From: Comamonas endophytica
GTDB taxonomy: Bacteria; Pseudomonadota; Gammaproteobacteria; Burkholderiales; Burkholderiaceae_C
Assembly: GCF_023634805.2 (NCBI RefSeq)
Contig: NZ_CP106881.1
Coordinates: forward strand, 2,214,001-2,278,000
DNA length: 64,000 nt
Direction: 5' to 3'
The position numbers and the translations under genes are program-made. The notes below the pieces were generated by a model. That model ran no database searches. It saw only the letters and a program-made list of their open reading frames with translations, and was not told the DNA's origin. How positions within the stretch are numbered: position 1 is the first letter of the stretch; each line of letters opens with the position of its first letter. Positions 1 to 8,398 of the stretch are shown piece by piece.

Positions 1-498
1 TGCACGATGTTCGGCGCCAGGCCCAGCGAGGGCTCGTCGAACATCGCCAGGCGCGGGCGCGCCATCAGCGCGCGCGCGATGGCCAGCATCTGCTGCTCGC
101 CGCCGGACAGGGTGCCGGCCGCCTGGCCGCTGCGCTCGCGCAGGCGCGGGAAGCGGTCGAACATGCGTTCCATGTCGCTGCGCACGCGCTGGCGGTCGAT
201 GCGGCGGTAGGCGCCCATCTCCAGGTTCTCGCGCACGCTCAGCTGCGGGAACACGCGCCGGCCTTCGGGGCAGTGGGCAATGCCGCGCTCGATGATCTGG
301 GCCGGCATCGCGCCGCCGATGTCATGGCCGTCGAAGCGGATGCTGCCGGTGGACAGCGGCTCGAGCCCGCTGATCGCGCGCAGGGTGGTCGACTTGCCGG
401 CCCCGTTGGCGCCGATCAGGGTGACGAGCTCGCCCTCGCGCACCTCGATGGAGATGCGGTCCACGCCGAGGGTGGCGCCGTAGCGCACGCTGATGTCG

Positions 499-512
<14 letters not shown>
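1..512 (-). CDS. livF: Branched-chain amino-acid-type ABC transporter ATPase LivF (partial, C-terminus outside window)
   Basis: This is one of the two cytoplasmic ATPases of a LivFGHMJ-type importer, hydrolysing ATP to drive uptake of an amino acid, amide or small organic acid. Translating the minus strand from the ATG at 512-510 gives MLKLDDISVRYG, a Walker A (GANGAGKST, residues 34-42), an ABC signature (LSGGEQ, 135-140) and a Walker B (LAMFDE, 155-160). About 170 residues are visible; the remaining roughly 60 lie left of the window. The start overlaps the livG stop by 14 bp, so the two are translationally coupled. It is the last visible gene of the minus-strand livJ-H-M-G-F series, which is probably controlled from the MarR-motif region upstream of livJ. 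Real substrate unknown. Confidence 0.93.
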
Positions 513-1304
<792 letters not shown>

Positions 1305-1308
<4 letters not shown>

Positions 1309-2354
1309 GCGACCTCCTTGGCCACGGCCGGCGTGGATGATTGGACGGGGCGCGCCGGACGGGTACGCCGGCGCACCAGTGCCGGCACGATGCCGCGCGG
1401 CATGAAGACCAGGATCACGACCATCAGCGTGCCGTACAGCATCCACTGCACCTCGGGCGCCAGCCAGCCGCGCAGCAGTTCCGGCAGCAGCCCGAACAGC
1501 AGCCCGCCGATGACCGGGCCCGACAGCGTGCCCTTGCCGCCGACGATCACCATGATGACCATGGTGATGGTGAACATGAACATGAAGACATCGGGGTCGA
1601 TGATGCGCACGGTGTGGGCATACAGCCCGCCCGCAGCGCCCGCGATCGCCGCCGCGCCCACCGCCGCGATGCGCAGATAGTGCGTGACCGGAATGCCCAT
1701 GGAGCGCGCCAGCGTCTCGTTCTCGCGCAGCGCGATCATGGCGCGCCCGACGCGGCTGTGCACCAGCGCCGCGACCAGCAGGTACGACAGCAGCGCCACC
1801 GCCAGCACCAGCCAGTAGGTGCTGGCCTTGCTCACCAGCTCGACCACGCCCGCGCCCGGCAGCCAGAAGGTGAGCGGGGGAATGTTGTTGAGCGCCATCG
1901 GGCCCTCGGTCAGATCGACCCAGTTGATGGCCACCATGCGCATGACCTGCGCGAAGCTGATGGTCACGATCACGAAGTAGGCGCCGCGCACGCGAAAGGC
2001 GAGCTGCCCGATCATCCAGCCGAACAGCCCGGCCACGGCAATGGCGCTGGCAAAGGCCAGCCACACCGGCTGCGGCGCGACCACCCAGGGTTCGTCGAGG
2101 CCGGGCAGGGCGACGTCGAAGCCCAGCGACAGCAGGGCCGTCGTATAGGCGCCGACGCCGAAGAAGGCGACATGACCCAGGCTCAGCTGGCCGGTATAAC
2201 CCAGCAGCAGGTTCAGGCTGATGGCGGCAATGATGAAGATGCCGGCCGAGGCCACGACCGACAGCACATAGGGGTCCGGCCACCACAGCGGCAGCGCCGC
2301 CAGCACCAGGGCCGCCACGGCGAAAATCAAGGTGGAATTGCGTGAAGCATTCAT
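1305..2354 (-). CDS. livM: Branched-chain amino-acid-type ABC transporter permease LivM
   Basis: Inner-membrane permease, 349 residues, starting MNASRNSTLIFAVAALVLAALP. It has many hydrophobic segments and the LivM/LivH family features: a conserved NLLLGYTGQLSLGHVAFFGVGAY block near residues 48-70 and a cytoplasmic coupling loop containing GRAMIALRENE that contacts the ATPases. The C-terminal tail after about residue 325 is hydrophilic and Arg-rich. The gene begins 3 bp after the livH stop and ends in a 4-bp overlap with livG. With LivH it forms the transmembrane channel. Length is usual for LivM. Confidence 0.94.
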
Positions 2355-2357
2355 CTG

Positions 2358-3230
2358 TCAGCCCACCCGTTCCTTGGAAGTGAACAAGCCCTGCGGACGC
2401 ACGATCATGACGATCAGGATCACCAGGAAGCCGATGGCGTCGCGGTAGGCCGTGGAGATGTAGCCGGCGCCGAACTCCTCGATCAGCGCCAGCGCGAAGC
2501 CGCCGAGCGTCGCGCCCAGCAGGTTGCCCAGCCCGCCCAGGATCACGATGGCGAAGGCCTTGAGGCTGGCCAGGTCGCCCATGGTCGGGTTGACCACGAA
2601 CACCGGCGCCAGCAGCGCCCCGGCCACGGCCGCCAGGCAGGAGCCGAGCGCGAAGGTCAGCGTGTAGATGCGCGAGACATTGACGCCGACGATCTTGGCC
2701 GCGTCCTTGTCCTGGAAGGTGGCGCGCATCGCCAGCCCGAGGCGCGAGCGCTCGATCAGCAGGTAGAAGGCCACCAGCAGCACCAGCGCCGTGCCCAGCA
2801 CGAACAGCCGTATCGGCGACACCGACACCGCGCCGAAGACCACGGGCTCCTGCGTGAAGGGCGAAGGCACGGCCTTGGCCACGCCGCCCCACAGCAGCAG
2901 CTCGGCGTTCTGCAGCACGATCATCACGCCGATCATGATCAGCATGACCTCGTCCATGGCCGCGAGGTTGCGCCGGCGCAGCAGCATCCATTCGATCAAT
3001 GCGCCGATCGCCAGGCCGGCCACCGCGGCCACGAGCACCGAGCCGAAGTAGTTCAGCCCGAGCACGGCGACGAAGCCGTAAGCGACATACGCGCCCAGGG
3101 TATAGAGCTCGCCGTGCGCCATGTTGACCACCTTCATGATGCCGAAGATCAGCGTCAGGCCGATCCCCAGCAGCGCATAGGTGGACCCCTGCACGAGGCC
3201 GTTCAAGAGATGTTGGAGGAATTGATCCAA
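2358..3230 (-). CDS. livH: Branched-chain amino-acid-type ABC transporter permease LivH
   Basis: Inner-membrane permease, 290 residues. I place the start at the TTG at 3230-3228 (read as MDQFLQHLLNGLVQGS) because family members start with this N-terminus, and a GGAGC ribosome-binding site sits about 6 nt upstream; the open frame extends further but that part is not hydrophobic and is Arg-rich. The characteristic TYALLGIGLTLIFGIMKVVNMAHGE block follows at residues 17-42. Transmembrane segments and an EERSRLGLAMRA-like coupling loop are present (IERSRLGLAMRA). It lies 38 bp downstream of livJ and 3 bp upstream of livM. TTG starts are uncommon, so the exact start is moderately certain. Confidence 0.92.
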   Translation of the reverse strand: MDQFLQHLLNGLVQGSTYALLGIGLTLIFGIMKVVNMAHGELYTLGAYVAYGFVAVLGLNYFGSVLVAAVAGLAIGALIEWMLLRRRNLAAMDEVMLIMIGVMIVLQNAELLLWGGVAKAVPSPFTQEPVVFGAVSVSPIRLFVLGTALVLLVAFYLLIERSRLGLAMRATFQDKDAAKIVGVNVSRIYTLTFALGSCLAAVAGALLAPVFVVNPTMGDLASLKAFAIVILGGLGNLLGATLGGFALALIEEFGAGYISTAYRDAIGFLVILIVMIVRPQGLFTSKERVG

Positions 3231-3268
3231 GATGTGCTCCGCCGGCCGCGGCTGCCGCGGCCCTGCAA

Positions 3269-4426
3269 TTACTTGACCTGGACCTTGCCGTCCTTGAGCT
3301 CGACGACGTAGACGGCGGCCTCGTTCTGGCCGCTTTCCTTGCCGGCCGGGCCTTCCTTGGCAAAGGCGATGTCGCCGTTGACGCCCTTGATCTTCACCTT
3401 CCACAGCGCGTCGCGGATGGCCGCCGGCTCGGCCTTGCCGGCAATGCGGATGGCCTCGGCAATGGTCAGGATCGCGTCATAGCCGCGGAAACCCTCGGAC
3501 TGGCCCGGCAGTTCCCACTTGCGCTCGGTCCATGCATCCGCGAACTCCTTGGCGACTTCGGGGTACTTGGCGCGCGTGATGTCCCAGGGCGCGAAGAACA
3601 GCAGGTGCTGGCTGGCGTAGCCCTTGGGGCCGGAAGCCTTCAGCAGCGGCTCGGGGAAGGAGCCGCCGGTGGTGAGGATGCGCTGCGGCAGGCGTTGCTC
3701 GCCGGCCTGGCGGATGGCCAGCGTCAGCTGCTCGATGCCCGAGGTCACGATCAGCGTGTCGGCGCCGGTGTTCTTCAGCGCCGCGAGCTGCGCCGACAGG
3801 TCGGTGGCGTCGGGCGCCATGGTTTCGGCGCGGCCTACCGTGACGCCCTTGTCCTCGAGCATCTTCTTGAAGGCGGCCGTCGCGCCCAGGCCCCAGTCGT
3901 TGTTGACCGAGAGGAAGTCGACCTTCCTGATCGCCGGCGACATGCCGTCGAGCTGCTTGCCGAAGGCCACGGCTTCCATCGAGGAGGTGGGGCTGATGCG
4001 GAAGATCCAGGGGTTGCCCGCGGTCGTGATCTTGCCCGACGAGGCGGTCTCGACCACCATCGGCACGCCGTACTCGACCAGCTTGGGCATCACCGCCAGC
4101 GTGAAGGTGGAGCTCCAGGCGCCCATCATCACCGGCACCTTGTCCTTGAGAATGAGCTTTTCCGCCGAGTTCACGGCCTCGCGCGGGTTGGACTTGTTGT
4201 CCTCGATGACCAGCTCCAGCTTCCTGCCCAGCACGCCGCCCTTGCGGTTGATGACATCGGCGGCAATGCGCGCGCCGTTGGTGACGTAGTTGCCGGAAGC
4301 GGCGACCGATCCGGTCAGCGGCATGGTGACACCGATCTTGATGGTGTCCTGCGCCGAAGCCTGGGAGGCCAGCGCCGCCAGGGCCGCGGTGGCCAGCAGG
4401 GTGCGCAAGTTGTGCGTAATCATCAT
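3269..4426 (-). CDS. Periplasmic substrate-binding protein of the Liv-type transporter (LivJ-like)
   Basis: Type I periplasmic binding protein (Leu/Ile/Val-binding fold), 385 residues, that captures the solute for LivHMGF. The start MMITHNLRTL has an AAGGAA ribosome-binding site 7 nt upstream. A signal peptide (to about residue 26, cleavage after ASA in QASAQDT) is followed by DTIKIGVTMPLTGSVAASG, the usual first strand of the family. The frame continues upstream to 4525 but without a start that fits. The upstream gap 4427-4845 contains three copies of the MarR-associated motif, one of them 74 bp before the start, so expression of the whole liv operon is probably MarR-controlled. Sequence family alone does not tell the ligand; such receptors in Comamonadaceae bind amides, urea, aromatic acids as well as amino acids. 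Confidence 0.93.
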   Translation of the reverse strand: MMITHNLRTLLATAALAALASQASAQDTIKIGVTMPLTGSVAASGNYVTNGARIAADVINRKGGVLGRKLELVIEDNKSNPREAVNSAEKLILKDKVPVMMGAWSSTFTLAVMPKLVEYGVPMVVETASSGKITTAGNPWIFRISPTSSMEAVAFGKQLDGMSPAIRKVDFLSVNNDWGLGATAAFKKMLEDKGVTVGRAETMAPDATDLSAQLAALKNTGADTLIVTSGIEQLTLAIRQAGEQRLPQRILTTGGSFPEPLLKASGPKGYASQHLLFFAPWDITRAKYPEVAKEFADAWTERKWELPGQSEGFRGYDAILTIAEAIRIAGKAEPAAIRDALWKVKIKGVNGDIAFAKEGPAGKESGQNEAAVYVVELKDGKVQVK

Positions 4427-4499
4427 CGACGGTTCCTTGGGTAGCAGTGCTTGACGAAAGAACTGCCGGCCGCCCGCGGCGCAGCATTTCCTCCCAAAT

Positions 4500-4515
4500 A
4501 AGGGGTACACCACAT
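4500..4515 (+). promoter_or_regulatory. Putative MarR operator, site A (upstream of livJ)
   Basis: AAGGGGTACACCACAT. It matches 13 of 16 positions of the perfect palindrome at site B (read on the other strand) and shares the core GGTACACCAC with site D. It lies 74 bp before the livJ start codon, where it could overlap the livJ promoter. Assignment to the adjacent MarR protein is inference from position and repetition. Confidence 0.5.
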
Positions 4516-4708
4516 ATATCGCCAAGGACCGGCCGGTGGATCCGTCGTCATGACGGCATGGGCGGCGCTCCCGGGCTGCATGGGTTGCATTCCCTCGCTT
4601 TTGCAGCCTTCTTGCCGGCTGCTGCAGCGTTCACAGCAACAGTCGTGCCACATCGGCGATTCGCTGGTGGATGGCACTGCCGCGCGCAGGGCAAGCGCCT
4701 GAAAAAGA

Positions 4709-4724
4709 ATGTGGTGTGCCACAT
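4709..4724 (-). promoter_or_regulatory. Putative MarR operator, site B (perfect palindrome)
   Basis: ATGTGGTGTGCCACAT on the plus strand: arms ATGTGG and CCACAT pair perfectly around a 4-nt centre. It is the most symmetric of the four related motifs around the MarR gene and is a typical size and symmetry for a MarR-dimer operator. Confidence 0.5.
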
Positions 4725-4811
4725 ATGAGGTGCGCGGCGCAGGCGTTCCGGCCCCCGCATGCGGCCCCTGCCGCACAGTTGTGGCGCACCCATTCCGGGG
4801 CATTCCCCAAA

Positions 4812-4827
4812 ACGGGGTGTACCACCT
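4812..4827 (-). promoter_or_regulatory. Putative MarR operator, site C
   Basis: ACGGGGTGTACCACCT on the plus strand; the reverse complement AGGTGGTACACCCCGT matches 12 of 16 positions of site B and shares the GGTACACC core with sites A and D. It sits 18 bp past the end of the MarR coding region, about 385 bp upstream of livJ, a position suited to cooperative or looping repression rather than direct promoter blocking. Confidence 0.4.
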
Positions 4828-4845
4828 AATTTCCTGGGCGCGGTT

Positions 4846-5355
4846 TCAGCGGATGCGCAGCGGCACCACGCTGGTGTCGTTGTGCGCCTCGACCAGGCGG
4901 CTGAGCTGCAGCAGGAAGAGCTCGCGTTCCTCGGGGGGGATCGGGGCAATGGTGCGGTCGTGCGCGCGCTGCGCGGCCTGCTCCATGCGCTTGACCAGCG
5001 CGCGGCCCTTGCGCGTGATGCGCACCAGCTTGACCCGACGGTCGCGCGTGGACTGGCGCCGCTCGACGACCTCGCGCGCTTCCAGGCGCGGCAGCACTTC
5101 CGCCACGCTCGAGCGCTCCAGGCCGATCTCCAGCGCCAGCGTGTTCTGGTCCATTTCCCCGAGCGCCACCAGGATGGTGAGGACGCTGTACTGCACCGGC
5201 GTCACGCCATGCTCGCCGGTCTCCTGGGCGAACAGCCCGGTATGGATCTGGTGCAGCCGGCGCAGCAGGAATCCCGGCCGCGAAAAGAGCGCGGAGCGCT
5301 GGTAGTACTCGTCGAGCTGGGCGCGCAGGGACGCCTGGGAGGCTTCGGTCTTCAT
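4846..5355 (-). CDS. MarR-family transcriptional regulator
   Basis: A 169-residue winged-helix regulator starting MKTEASQASLRAQ. The central part (TPVQYSVLTILVALGEMDQNTLALEIGLERSSVAEVLPRLEAREVVERR, roughly residues 52-100) is the MarR DNA-binding helix-turn-helix, and RDRRVKLVRITRKG (104-117) is the beta-hairpin wing that follows it in the family. The N- and C-terminal helices would form the dimer interface and ligand pocket. It lies between the minus-strand liv operon and the plus-strand amidohydrolase operon, and is divergent from the latter. Four related palindromic motifs (4500, 4709, 4812, 5413) surround it; the one at 5413-5428 is between its own start and the amidohydrolase start. I infer a repressor of both operons and itself that responds to the transported compound or a product. 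Confidence 0.9.
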   Translation of the reverse strand: MKTEASQASLRAQLDEYYQRSALFSRPGFLLRRLHQIHTGLFAQETGEHGVTPVQYSVLTILVALGEMDQNTLALEIGLERSSVAEVLPRLEAREVVERRQSTRDRRVKLVRITRKGRALVKRMEQAAQRAHDRTIAPIPPEERELFLLQLSRLVEAHNDTSVVPLRIR

Positions 5356-5412
5356 GTGCCGAGTCTATCCCCAAGGCCGCACCAAATCGGCGAAATCGCG
5401 CTGGCACAATTT

Positions 5413-5428
5413 ATGCGGTACACCACGC
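5413..5428 (+). promoter_or_regulatory. Putative MarR operator, site D (divergent promoter region)
   Basis: ATGCGGTACACCACGC, followed by AT, so that outer arms ATGCG and CGCAT pair perfectly around 8 nt. It shares the ten-base core GGTACACCAC with site A. It lies in the 110-bp divergent gap, 57 bp from the MarR start and 37 bp from the amidohydrolase start, an expected position for repression of both. Confidence 0.55.
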
Positions 5429-5465
5429 ATCTTCAACTGCAGCGGCCCTGGCGCCGGCTATTTCT

Positions 5466-6752
5466 ATGCGCAGCATGCTATTGACAGGGGGACGCGTGAT
5501 CGACCCCACGGTGGGCCGGGACGGCGTTTTCGATGTGCTGGTGGCCGAGGGCCGCATTGCCGCCATCGGGCAGGACATGGGAAGCGGAGTGTCCGCGGAC
5601 ACGCAGCGCATCGATTGCCGCGGCAAGCTGGTGCTGCCGGGCCTGATCGACACCCATGCCCATGTCTACCAGGGCGTGACGGGGCGCTTCGGCCTCAATC
5701 CCGATATGTGCGGCGTGCACTCGGGCGTGACCACACTGGTGGACCAGGGCGGGCCCAGCTGCATCACCCTGCCGGGCTTTCGCCAGTATGTGGCCGAGCC
5801 CTCCAAGACCCGGGTGCTGGCCTATCTCTCGGCCTATCTGGTCGGCGGGCTGGAAGGGCACTACTACCCCGAACTCTACCGGCCCGAATGCCTGGACGTC
5901 GAGGCCACGGTGCGCTCGGCGCGCGAGAACCGCGACCTGGTGCGCGGCCTGAAGGCGCATGCCGAGATCGGCGGCTTCGCGCGCTGGGGCGTCGATGTGA
6001 TGCGCATCGCCACGCGCATCGGGCGCGAGGCGGATCTGCCGGTGTATATCCACTTCGGCCAGCTCTGGCCCAGGCCCGAGGAGGGCGGGCTGGCCGTGAA
6101 TCCCGACTCGATCTTCAACCAGGTGGTGGAGATGCTCAAGCCGGGCGACATCCTGGCCCACCCGTTCAGCCGCCATCCGGGCGGCTTCGTCGAGCTCGAC
6201 GGCAAGCTGCATCCACTGGTGCACGAAGCCATCCGGCGCGGCCTGAAGATCGATGTCGGCCATGGCTCGCACTTCAGCTACCAGACGGCGCGCATCGTGC
6301 TCGATGCCGGCGTCATCCCCGACACGCTGGGCGCCGACATGCATGGCTACAACACCCAGGTCGCGGCGCCCGCGGGCACGCCCGACAGCCACCCTGATGA
6401 AGAGGACCATATCTTCAAGGGCAAGACGCGCTTCAGCCTGGTGTCCGCCATGACCAGCATGCTGGCGCTGGGCCTGCCGCTGGCGCATGTCGTGGCGATG
6501 GTGACGCGCAACGCGGCGCGCATGGTCGGCATGGAAGGCGAGCTGGGCACGCTCAAGGTGGGCGGCGTGGCCGACATCAGCGTGCTCGACGATGCGCGCG
6601 GCCGCTGGGTGCTGCGCGACAACGAGGGCACGGAGGTGGTCACCCGGCAGATGCTGACCCCGGCGTTCTGCCTGCGCGCCGGCGAGCGTTTCGACGCCAC
6701 CGCCGCCATCCTTCCGCAGCCGCAGGAGGCCGCCAGTGCCGTCCATGCCTGA
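5466..6752 (+). CDS. Amidohydrolase/deacetylase family metallohydrolase (dihydroorotase-like fold)
   Basis: A 428-residue enzyme of the amidohydrolase superfamily, hydrolysing an amide, cyclic amide or N-acyl bond with a metal centre. All expected ligands are visible: H64-A-H66 after PGLIDT, K163 in GLKAHAE (candidate carboxylated lysine), H196 (VYIHFG), H232 (LAHPFS), H266 (DVGHGSHFS) and D291 (GADMHG). This pattern resembles the EF_0837/AHA_3915 amidohydrolase/deacetylase group rather than true PyrC or hydantoinase. No signal peptide, so cytoplasmic. The start MRSMLLTGG has no good ribosome-binding site, and MLLTGG (5475) is possible. First gene of a plus-strand run whose promoter region holds MarR motif D. 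Substrate unknown; with the neighbours I infer degradation of an imported amide- or carbamoyl-type compound. Confidence 0.88.
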   Translation: MRSMLLTGGRVIDPTVGRDGVFDVLVAEGRIAAIGQDMGSGVSADTQRIDCRGKLVLPGLIDTHAHVYQGVTGRFGLNPDMCGVHSGVTTLVDQGGPSCITLPGFRQYVAEPSKTRVLAYLSAYLVGGLEGHYYPELYRPECLDVEATVRSARENRDLVRGLKAHAEIGGFARWGVDVMRIATRIGREADLPVYIHFGQLWPRPEEGGLAVNPDSIFNQVVEMLKPGDILAHPFSRHPGGFVELDGKLHPLVHEAIRRGLKIDVGHGSHFSYQTARIVLDAGVIPDTLGADMHGYNTQVAAPAGTPDSHPDEEDHIFKGKTRFSLVSAMTSMLALGLPLAHVVAMVTRNAARMVGMEGELGTLKVGGVADISVLDDARGRWVLRDNEGTEVVTRQMLTPAFCLRAGERFDATAAILPQPQEAASAVHA

Positions 6753-6785
6753 AGCCCGCGCCGCGCTGACACCGGAGGCGAAGCC

Positions 6786-8387
6786 ATGACCCAACCCGTG
6801 AGAGGGCGCCGCGGCATGGCCGTGGCGCCGCATGCCCTGGCGTCGCAATCGGCGCTGGCCGTCCTGCGCGAGGGCGGCAATGCCATTGAAGCGATGGTCG
6901 CGGCTGCCGCCACCATTGCCGTCGCCTACCCGCATATGAACGGCATCGGCGGCGACAGCTTCTGGCTCGTCGGCCTGCCCGATGGCGGCAGTACCGAAGT
7001 CATCGGCATCGATGCCTGCGGCGCCAGCGCGCTGGGCGCCGATATCGCCCAATACGCGGGCCAGGGTGCCATTCCCTTTCGCGGTCCCGGCGCGGCGCTC
7101 ACCATGGCGGGCACGCTCTCGGGATGGGCCAAGGCGCTGGAGATCAGCCGCACGCGCCTGGGCGGGCGCATGCCTTTGGAGCGCCTGCTGGCCGATGCCA
7201 TCGATGGCGCGGCCCGGGGCGTGCCCGTGACCCGCAGCCAGCAGCGCAACACCGAGGCCAGGCAGGCCGAACTGGCGGGCGTGAGCGGCTTTGCCGAGGC
7301 CTTCATGCCCGAGGGCGTAGTGCCTGGCGTGGGCTCCCTGTTCAGACAGCCGCGCCTGGCCGCCACCTTCGAGCAGCTGGCGCGCGCCGGGCTGGACGAC
7401 TTCTACCGCGGCGACCTGGCGCGCAGCCTGGCGCGCGATCTGGCGCAGGTGGGCAGCGCGCTGACGCTGGCGGATCTGCAGCGCCACCAGGCGCTGCTGC
7501 GCACGCCGCTGCAGCTGGCGCACAGCGCCGGCACGCTCTACAACATGCCGCCGCCGACGCAGGGCCTGGTGTCGTTGATCATCCTCGGCCTGATGGACCG
7601 GCTGGGCGTGGAGCGCTTCGATCACCTCGGCGCGGACTATGTGCATGCGGCGGCGGAATGCGTGAAGCAGGCCTTTGCCGTGCGCGACCGCTGCATCACC
7701 GACCCGGCCTGCATGACGGTGGACCCCGCCAGCTTCCTCACTCCCGAAGCGCTCGACGGCATGGCCGCGCGCATCGACATGGGCCGGGCCGCGGCCTGGG
7801 GGCAGGGGAAAGGGCCGGCGGACACCATCTGGATGGGGGTGATCGACGGCCAGGGCCGTGCGGTGTCGATGATCCAGAGCATCTACCACGAATTCGGCTC
7901 GGGCGTCGTGCTGGCGGAGAGCGGCGTGAACTGGCAGAACCGCGGCGCCTCCTTCTCGCTCGACCCGGCGCACATCAACGCGCTGGCGCCGGGCAAGAAA
8001 CCGTTCCACACGCTGAACCCGGCGCTGGCGCTGCTGAACGACGGGCGCAGCATGGTCTACGGAAACATGGGCGGCGACGGCCAGCCGCAGACCCAGTCGG
8101 CGGTGTTCACCCGCAGCGTCGTGCACGGCCTCGATCCGCAGGCCGCGATCGAGGCGCCGCGCTGGCTGCTCGGCCGCACCTGGGGCCAGAGCAGCGACAC
8201 GCTCAAACTCGAGGGGCGCTTTCCCGCGGAAACCGTGCGCGCCTTGAAAGAGCGCGGCCATCCGGTCGAAGTGCTGGCGGATTTCGACGAGACCTTCGGC
8301 CATGCCGGCTGCATCGTGCGCGAACCCTCGGGCAGCCTTTGCGGCGGCTTCGACCCGCGCTCGGATGGCAGCGTGGCCGCGTTCTAG
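6786..8387 (+). CDS. Gamma-glutamyltransferase-family Ntn hydrolase, atypical
   Basis: A 533-residue protein of the gamma-glutamyltransferase / cephalosporin-acylase family, in which an autocatalytically exposed threonine is the nucleophile. The N-terminal half has the family block ALAVLREGGNAIEAMVAA and MNGIGGDSF; the C-terminal half starts at T347 in GPADTIWMGVIDGQG, followed by EFGSGVVLAESG and the PFHTLNPALALLNDG segment. In classical enzymes the nucleophile is followed by a second Thr and His (TTH); here it reads T-I-W, so substrate and chemistry may differ. No signal peptide is visible, unlike periplasmic Ggt. It follows the amidohydrolase by 33 bp and its stop overlaps the ribosome-binding site of the next gene. 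It could cleave a gamma-glutamyl or related amide of the imported compound. Confidence 0.87.
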   Translation: MTQPVRGRRGMAVAPHALASQSALAVLREGGNAIEAMVAAAATIAVAYPHMNGIGGDSFWLVGLPDGGSTEVIGIDACGASALGADIAQYAGQGAIPFRGPGAALTMAGTLSGWAKALEISRTRLGGRMPLERLLADAIDGAARGVPVTRSQQRNTEARQAELAGVSGFAEAFMPEGVVPGVGSLFRQPRLAATFEQLARAGLDDFYRGDLARSLARDLAQVGSALTLADLQRHQALLRTPLQLAHSAGTLYNMPPPTQGLVSLIILGLMDRLGVERFDHLGADYVHAAAECVKQAFAVRDRCITDPACMTVDPASFLTPEALDGMAARIDMGRAAAWGQGKGPADTIWMGVIDGQGRAVSMIQSIYHEFGSGVVLAESGVNWQNRGASFSLDPAHINALAPGKKPFHTLNPALALLNDGRSMVYGNMGGDGQPQTQSAVFTRSVVHGLDPQAAIEAPRWLLGRTWGQSSDTLKLEGRFPAETVRALKERGHPVEVLADFDETFGHAGCIVREPSGSLCGGFDPRSDGSVAAF

Positions 8388-8398
8388 GAGCTTTGCCC

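Larger units (their letters stand above)
4427..4845. other. Intergenic region with three MarR-associated operator-like motifs
   Basis: This 419-bp gap between the livJ start and the 3' end of the MarR gene contains no convincing gene; the short open frames crossing it have no family resemblance and no plausible start. What it holds are three copies of a palindromic motif described separately (4500-4515, 4709-4724, 4812-4827). The livJ promoter must lie here. Nothing else was recognised. Confidence 0.7.

Noticed and set aside
5478-8303. A 941-codon open frame antisense to the amidohydrolase and GGT-like genes
   Set aside because: His/Arg/Ala-rich composition typical of antisense frames opposite real genes; no domain resemblance and no membrane or motif pattern.
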